Assembly: GCA_040830545.1 (NCBI GenBank)
Contig: JBFOMB010000082.1
Coordinates: 1-7,987, forward strand
Direction of reading: 5' to 3'
From: HXMU1420-2 sp040830545
GTDB taxonomy: Bacteria > Pseudomonadota > Alphaproteobacteria > Rhodobacterales > Rhodobacteraceae
Length of the DNA stretch: 7,987 bases
A program made the position numbers and the translations under genes. The notes under the pieces were generated by a model. It was not told the origin of the DNA. It saw nothing but the letters and a program-made list of their open reading frames with translations, and did not search any database. Positions 5,493 through 7,987 of this stretch are shown here, in pieces; position 1 is the first letter of the stretch; each line of letters opens with the position of its first letter.

Positions 5493-5893
5493 GAGTCCAA
5501 ATCGCGGCGCACCGCGTCCTGCGACAGCATCCGCCGCGTGTCATCCATCCGGTCAAACGTCTCGTCCAGACGAAACCGCAGGTCGGGCGCGAATTTGAGC
5601 GCCAGTTTCTTTGACACGATCCGGCGCAACTCGGCCTTGTTGCGGGCCAAAAGGTCCAGAACCTCGTCCTGCCCTATGCCACCCAGCGGCAACACATAGG
5701 CGGTCGCGACCTTCAGGTCGGGGGAGGTCCGCACCTCGCCCACCGTGATCGACATGCGGTTCAGATCCGGATCGTGAATGTCTCCCCGCTGCAGCACCTC
5801 GGACAGGGTGCGGCGGATCAATTCACCCACGCGCAGCTGCCGCTGCGAAGGTCCGGGTCCGTCATGAAAGGTGTTCTTGGCCATGGCATTCAT
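5489..5893 (-). CDS. rbfA: 30S ribosome-binding factor A (134 aa)
   Basis: RbfA binds the immature 30S subunit near helix 1 and helix 44 and is needed for late 16S rRNA maturation and cold adaptation. The sequence SQRQLRVGELIRRTLSEVLQRGDIHDP is the usual alphaproteobacterial start of RbfA. It is followed by the KH-type core (MSITVGEVRTSPDLKVATAYVLPLGG) and RRIVSKKLALKFAPDLRFRLDETFDRMD. The length fits the family (E. coli 133 aa). The start is either ATG 5893, which follows an in-frame TAG directly, or ATG 5884 (MAKNTF), which may match homologues better. Neither has a recognisable Shine-Dalgarno sequence. The gene usually follows infB; here the neighbour is divergent dapB, so rbfA is probably the first gene of the rbfA-DUF2233-truB unit. 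Confidence 0.96.
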   Translation of the reverse strand: MNAMAKNTFHDGPGPSQRQLRVGELIRRTLSEVLQRGDIHDPDLNRMSITVGEVRTSPDLKVATAYVLPLGGIGQDEVLDLLARNKAELRRIVSKKLALKFAPDLRFRLDETFDRMDDTRRMLSQDAVRRDLDS

Positions 5894-5967
5894 CTACGCG
5901 CTAAGGGGGGCTTTGCCAAGGCGCGCGGAACAGGTAGGGGAGGTGGGCGGATATGCGGAGAATGCAA

Positions 5968-6780
5968 ATGTCGGACCTGCCAGGAATTGTTGTTGTCGGA
6001 GCGTCGGGGCGTATGGGTCAGATGCTGATCAAAACGGTGACGGCACATGATGGCGTGCGATTGGTCGGCGCGGTAGAACGTGAAGGCCACGATTGGGTCG
6101 GACAGGATGTGGGCGCGGCCACGGGAGGCGGTGCGTTGGGCGTGACTGTTACAGACGATCCGCTGCCGGTGTTCGCGCAGGCGCAGGCTATTCTGGATTT
6201 CACTTCGCCCGAGGCAACTTTGGCGTTCGCGGCGCTCGCCGCGCAGGCACGCGCGGTGCACGTGATCGGCACCACTGGCATGACAGATAAACAGATCGCC
6301 GCGCTGGAACCCGCGTCGCGCCATGCGGTGATCGTGCGGGCCGGAAACATGAGCCTTGGCGTGAACCTGCTGGTGCAACTGACCAAGAAGGTCGCCGCCG
6401 CGCTGGACGAGGATTTCGACATTGAGGTGATCGAAAGCCACCATAACAAAAAGGTCGACGCACCCTCGGGCACGGCACTGATGCTGGGCGAGGCGGCCGC
6501 CGAAGGGCGTGGTGTACAGCTGGCAGATGTGCGGGACAGTGGGCGCGATGGGATCACAGGCGCGCGCAAACGCGGTGACATCGGATTTACCGCTATCCGA
6601 GGTGGCGACATCGTCGGCGAACATGACGTCCTGTTCGCGGCACCCGGTGAACGGATCGTGATCCGGCATCAGGCCACGGACCGTGCGATCTTTGCCCGTG
6701 GCGCACTAAAGGCGGCGCTTTGGGGGTTGGGTCGCAAGCCGGGGCAATATGACATGCTGGACGTGCTCGGCCTCAAGTGA
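5968..6780 (+). CDS. dapB: 4-hydroxy-tetrahydrodipicolinate reductase (270 aa)
   Basis: DapB reduces the DapA product to tetrahydrodipicolinate with NAD(P)H in the cytoplasm, the second step of the diaminopimelate and lysine branch that feeds peptidoglycan synthesis. The N-terminal Rossmann domain shows VVGASGRMG (residues 9-17). DFTSPE (78-82) and GTTG (101-104) follow. The catalytic stretch ESHHNKKVDAPSGTA (156-170) holds His158 and Lys162, equivalent to E. coli His159 and Lys163. The length equals the family norm. I chose ATG 5968 because GGAG lies seven bases before it and the protein then begins just ahead of the first strand. ATG 5953 and 5962 in the same frame are alternatives, and 5953 also has GGAGG upstream. 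The start is about 75 bases from divergent rbfA. The small gene after it is likely cotranscribed. Confidence 0.97.
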   Translation: MSDLPGIVVVGASGRMGQMLIKTVTAHDGVRLVGAVEREGHDWVGQDVGAATGGGALGVTVTDDPLPVFAQAQAILDFTSPEATLAFAALAAQARAVHVIGTTGMTDKQIAALEPASRHAVIVRAGNMSLGVNLLVQLTKKVAAALDEDFDIEVIESHHNKKVDAPSGTALMLGEAAAEGRGVQLADVRDSGRDGITGARKRGDIGFTAIRGGDIVGEHDVLFAAPGERIVIRHQATDRAIFARGALKAALWGLGRKPGQYDMLDVLGLK

Positions 6781-6834
6781 TCCAATCGCGGCACTGCCCC
6801 GTATCCTGGTCATATCCTGCCCGGAGATACTCGG

Positions 6835-7185
6835 ATGTTCCGTACAATCACCCTTCTTTCGGCGCTTGCCGCCAGCCCCGTCACCGCCACTGAATTCACC
6901 CGTGTGACCGATGCGGACACGTTCCGGCAAATTGTGACCGGAAAATCCCTGACGCGCCCTCTGATCCGTTTGCAGGTTAGTCCGCAGGGCGCAATCGAAG
7001 GCAGGGGCGGGACCCAACCGGTCAGCGGGCAATGGGCGTGGAAAGACGGGTACTTCTGCCGGGATCTAACCTGGGGTCAGCGTGACCTTGGTTACAACTG
7101 TCAAGAAGTTCGCACCAACGGACGTAAAATCCGCTTCCGCTCGGACAAAGGGACAGGTGATTTCGCAGACTTCACCCTGCGCTGA
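6835..7185 (+). CDS. Small periplasmic protein of unknown function encoded downstream of dapB (116 aa)
   Basis: Residues 1-18 (MFRTITLLSALAASPVTA) form a signal peptide, cleaved probably before Thr19. The mature part of about 98 residues is predicted to be mostly beta: PLIRLQVSPQGAIEGRG, PVSGQWAWKDGYFCRDLTWG, DLGYNCQEVRTNGRKIRFRSD. Two cysteines, Cys75 and Cys89, sit in repeated GY.C contexts and could form one disulfide. I recall similar short proteins next to dapB in roseobacters, sometimes carrying the misleading name dihydrodipicolinate reductase. It has none of the reductase motifs and is not an enzyme of that pathway on this evidence. GGAG lies eight bases before the ATG. The 54-base gap after dapB without a terminator suggests an operon. 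Function unknown. Confidence 0.8.
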   Translation: MFRTITLLSALAASPVTATEFTRVTDADTFRQIVTGKSLTRPLIRLQVSPQGAIEGRGGTQPVSGQWAWKDGYFCRDLTWGQRDLGYNCQEVRTNGRKIRFRSDKGTGDFADFTLR

Positions 7186-7200
7186 CCCTTCTTCTTGGTT

Positions 7201-7251
7201 CAAAAACTCCGGGGGAGTCGCGCAACGCGCGACGGGGGAAGCGCCCCCGGA
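7201..7251 (-). terminator. GC-rich nested inverted repeat; minus-strand terminator and candidate dispersed repeat
   Basis: TCCGGGGG (7208-7215) pairs with CCCCCGGA (7244-7251). Inside, GTCGCGC (7217-7223) pairs with GCGCGAC (7227-7233) around AAC. A competing hairpin joins GGGGG (7234-7238) to CCCCC (7244-7248). On the minus strand the outer stem is followed directly by GTTTTTG (7207-7201), so it fits an intrinsic terminator for the DUF1674 gene that ends at 7354. On the plus strand no T run follows. The layout (TTCAAAAACTCC, then GGGGGAG, a small hairpin and CGCCCCCGG) resembles an intergenic repeat I remember from many Rhodobacteraceae genomes; only a genome search can confirm that. Confidence 0.6.
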
Positions 7252-7285
7252 AACGTTACCAATAAACATCACCCTCACGGCGCAC

Positions 7286-7307
7286 CATTTTTCGTCAACG
7301 AAAAATG
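7286..7307. repeat. Perfect 9-bp inverted repeat, AT-rich
   Basis: CATTTTTCG (7286-7294) and CGAAAAATG (7299-7307) form a perfect stem around TCAA. It lies between two convergent genes, the small periplasmic protein and the DUF1674 gene. No T run follows the stem on either strand, so a standard terminator is unlikely, although the stem itself contains A and T runs. It may stabilise the 3' end of a transcript or bind a protein; neither is shown. Confidence 0.5.
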
Positions 7308-7308
7308 C

Positions 7309-7328
7309 CGGAATTATCGACAATTCCG
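7309..7328. repeat. Second inverted repeat directly after the first (7-bp stem)
   Basis: CGGAATT (7309-7315) pairs with AATTCCG (7322-7328) around ATCGAC. It begins one base after the preceding hairpin ends. The two back-to-back stems sit about 25 bases beyond the stop codon of the DUF1674 gene and would lie in its 3' untranslated region, before the GC-rich terminator. Confidence 0.45.
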
Positions 7329-7353
7329 ACCACCGTGGATTTAAAGTCAGCGA

Positions 7354-7545
7354 TCAGAAATCAATCGCCAACCCTTTCTTCTCCCAATCGCCATAGCGCA
7401 CGGGTTCCGGACCATCCCGCCCACCCAATTCCTTTGGCAGGCTCTCCGTGGTTTCTTCAGCCTTGCGACGACGCTCTTCGGCTTCGGCCAATGCACGCTG
7501 TGCCGCCGGGGGAAGGTCCTGAGTATTGCCGGGTTTCTTTTCCAT
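7354..7545 (-). CDS. DUF1674 protein, succinate dehydrogenase assembly factor 4 (SDHAF4) family, 63 aa
   Basis: The C-terminal half ELGGRDGPEPVRYGDWEKKG with the final IDF is the hallmark of DUF1674, the family of SDHAF4/Sdh8. In mitochondria this protein binds the free flavinylated SdhA subunit and protects it during complex II assembly; the same role in bacteria is inferred from homology. The N-terminal half (AAQRALAEAEERRRKAEE) is a charged helix, as is usual. At 63 residues it is in the normal range for bacterial members. I chose ATG 7545; upstream codons in frame translate into the divergent rsmB region and lack family similarity. The ribosome binding site is weak. Only 49 bases separate its start from the divergent rsmB start, so their promoters must be close or overlapping. 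Confidence 0.9.
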   Translation of the reverse strand: MEKKPGNTQDLPPAAQRALAEAEERRRKAEETTESLPKELGGRDGPEPVRYGDWEKKGLAIDF

Positions 7546-7594
7546 ACCGGCTGATATACGCCATGTACTTCGCAGAGCAAGGGATCTCGACCAA

Positions 7595-7987
7595 ATGGCA
7601 AGCAGCGCAACCGCCGCACGGCGCGGGGCCATCGCCCTTCTGGATCAGGTGTTGGGCCATCAACAGATGTTGTCTGACGCCATCGCAGCGGGCGCTTTGG
7701 AGGGGCTTTCCCCCTCGGATCGTGCGCGGGCACAGCGGCTGGCGGCTGATACCTTGCGCGGACTCGAACGTCTGGACCGCTTGCTTCAGGCCCATATGCA
7801 GCGTCCCCCGGCCCTGACCGTCCGCAATACCCTGCGCCTCGGGGCGTTGGAACTGTGTCAAGGCGAGGCCGCGCATGGCGTGGTCAACGCCATGGTGCAG
7901 ATCACGGCGGATCATCGAAAATTTCGCAACATGCGGGGGTTGGTGAACGCCGTGCTGCGGCGTGTCTCGGAAACCGGGCCGCAGAAA
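7595..7987 (+). CDS. rsmB: 16S rRNA (cytosine-967-C5)-methyltransferase, N-terminal 131 residues, runs off the window
   Basis: RsmB transfers a methyl group from S-adenosylmethionine to C967 of 16S rRNA. The visible part corresponds to the NusB-like RNA-binding N-terminal domain: ARRGAIALLDQVLGHQQMLSDAI, SDRARAQRLAADTLRGLERLDRLL, RNTLRLGALELCQGEAAHGVVNAMV and the end motif FRNMRGLVNAVLRRVSE. The last of these is the typical G.VNAVLRR of NusB and RsmB. NusB itself would be only about 150-160 residues, so it cannot be fully excluded, but the LR.GA.EL.....A.HGVVNA..Q pattern and the non-nus context favour RsmB. ATG 7595 is chosen, with AAGGG eleven bases upstream, a rather long spacing. The catalytic Rossmann domain lies outside the window. 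The divergent neighbour is the DUF1674 gene. Confidence 0.88.
   Translation, partial: MASSATAARRGAIALLDQVLGHQQMLSDAIAAGALEGLSPSDRARAQRLAADTLRGLERLDRLLQAHMQRPPALTVRNTLRLGALELCQGEAAHGVVNAMVQITADHRKFRNMRGLVNAVLRRVSETGPQK

Noticed and set aside
4683..5699. Plus-strand 338-residue open frame, the longest in the window
   Set aside because: It lies antisense to the DUF2233 gene and part of rbfA, both of which have clear family motifs; its own translation shows none.
5894..5967. Promoter between rbfA and dapB (TTGCCA followed by TAGGGG)
   Set aside because: The -35 match is good but no acceptable -10 lies at the right spacing, so it was not listed.
5890..6669. Minus-strand 259-residue open frame
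   Set aside because: It is a shadow of dapB, whose catalytic and nucleotide-binding motifs are intact on the plus strand.
7457..7915. Minus-strand 152-residue open frame overlapping rsmB
   Set aside because: It is antisense to the conserved NusB-like domain of RsmB and out of frame with the DUF1674 gene.

Overview
The window looks like chromosomal DNA of a marine-type alphaproteobacterium of the family Rhodobacteraceae (Roseobacter group). The evidence is the high GC content, the order rbfA / truB / rpsO / pnp on one strand with dapB divergent from rbfA, the roseobacter-like protein families, and a GC-rich intergenic inverted repeat of a kind I recall from these genomes. This placement is recognition from memory, not a database result.

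Layout. Positions 1-131 (minus) hold the first 43 codons of pnp (polynucleotide phosphorylase). A structured 309-base leader separates it from a plus-strand SGNH-hydrolase lipoprotein gene (441-1154). A 13-bp-stem bidirectional terminator (1175-1204) lies between that gene and minus-strand rpsO (ribosomal protein S15, 1330-1599). Upstream of rpsO on the same strand are a very acidic exported or membrane protein of unknown function (1754-2320) and a DUF1643 gene (2413-2937, no ATG or GTG start available). Divergent from DUF1643 is a plus-strand gene (3014-3784) for a coiled-coil, single-membrane-segment protein ending in a ribosomal L7/L12 C-terminal domain. It converges, with a 5-base gap, on truB (3790-4689).

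The minus-strand cluster continues upstream with a secreted phosphodiester-glycosidase-like (DUF2233) gene (4746-5492), whose GTG start overlaps the rbfA stop, and rbfA (5489-5893). Divergently, dapB (5968-6780) and a small periplasmic protein (6835-7185) run on the plus strand. After an intergenic block with three inverted repeats (7201-7328) come the minus-strand DUF1674/SDHAF4 gene (7354-7545) and the start of rsmB (7595 to the window end).

Functionally, most conserved genes serve ribosome and RNA work: 30S maturation (rbfA), tRNA pseudouridine 55 (truB), S15 (rpsO), 16S rRNA m5C967 (rsmB) and RNA turnover (pnp). Genes for envelope or unknown functions are inserted between them, some on the opposite strand, so the usual rbfA-truB-rpsO-pnp operon is split into separately transcribed pieces.

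The most notable item is the membrane-tethered L7/L12-like protein. It keeps all six residues I compared with the translation-factor-binding face of E. coli L7/L12. The next most notable are the unusual pnp amino terminus and the candidate dispersed repeat/terminator at 7201-7251. I saw no tRNA or rRNA gene, CRISPR array, transposase or phage gene.
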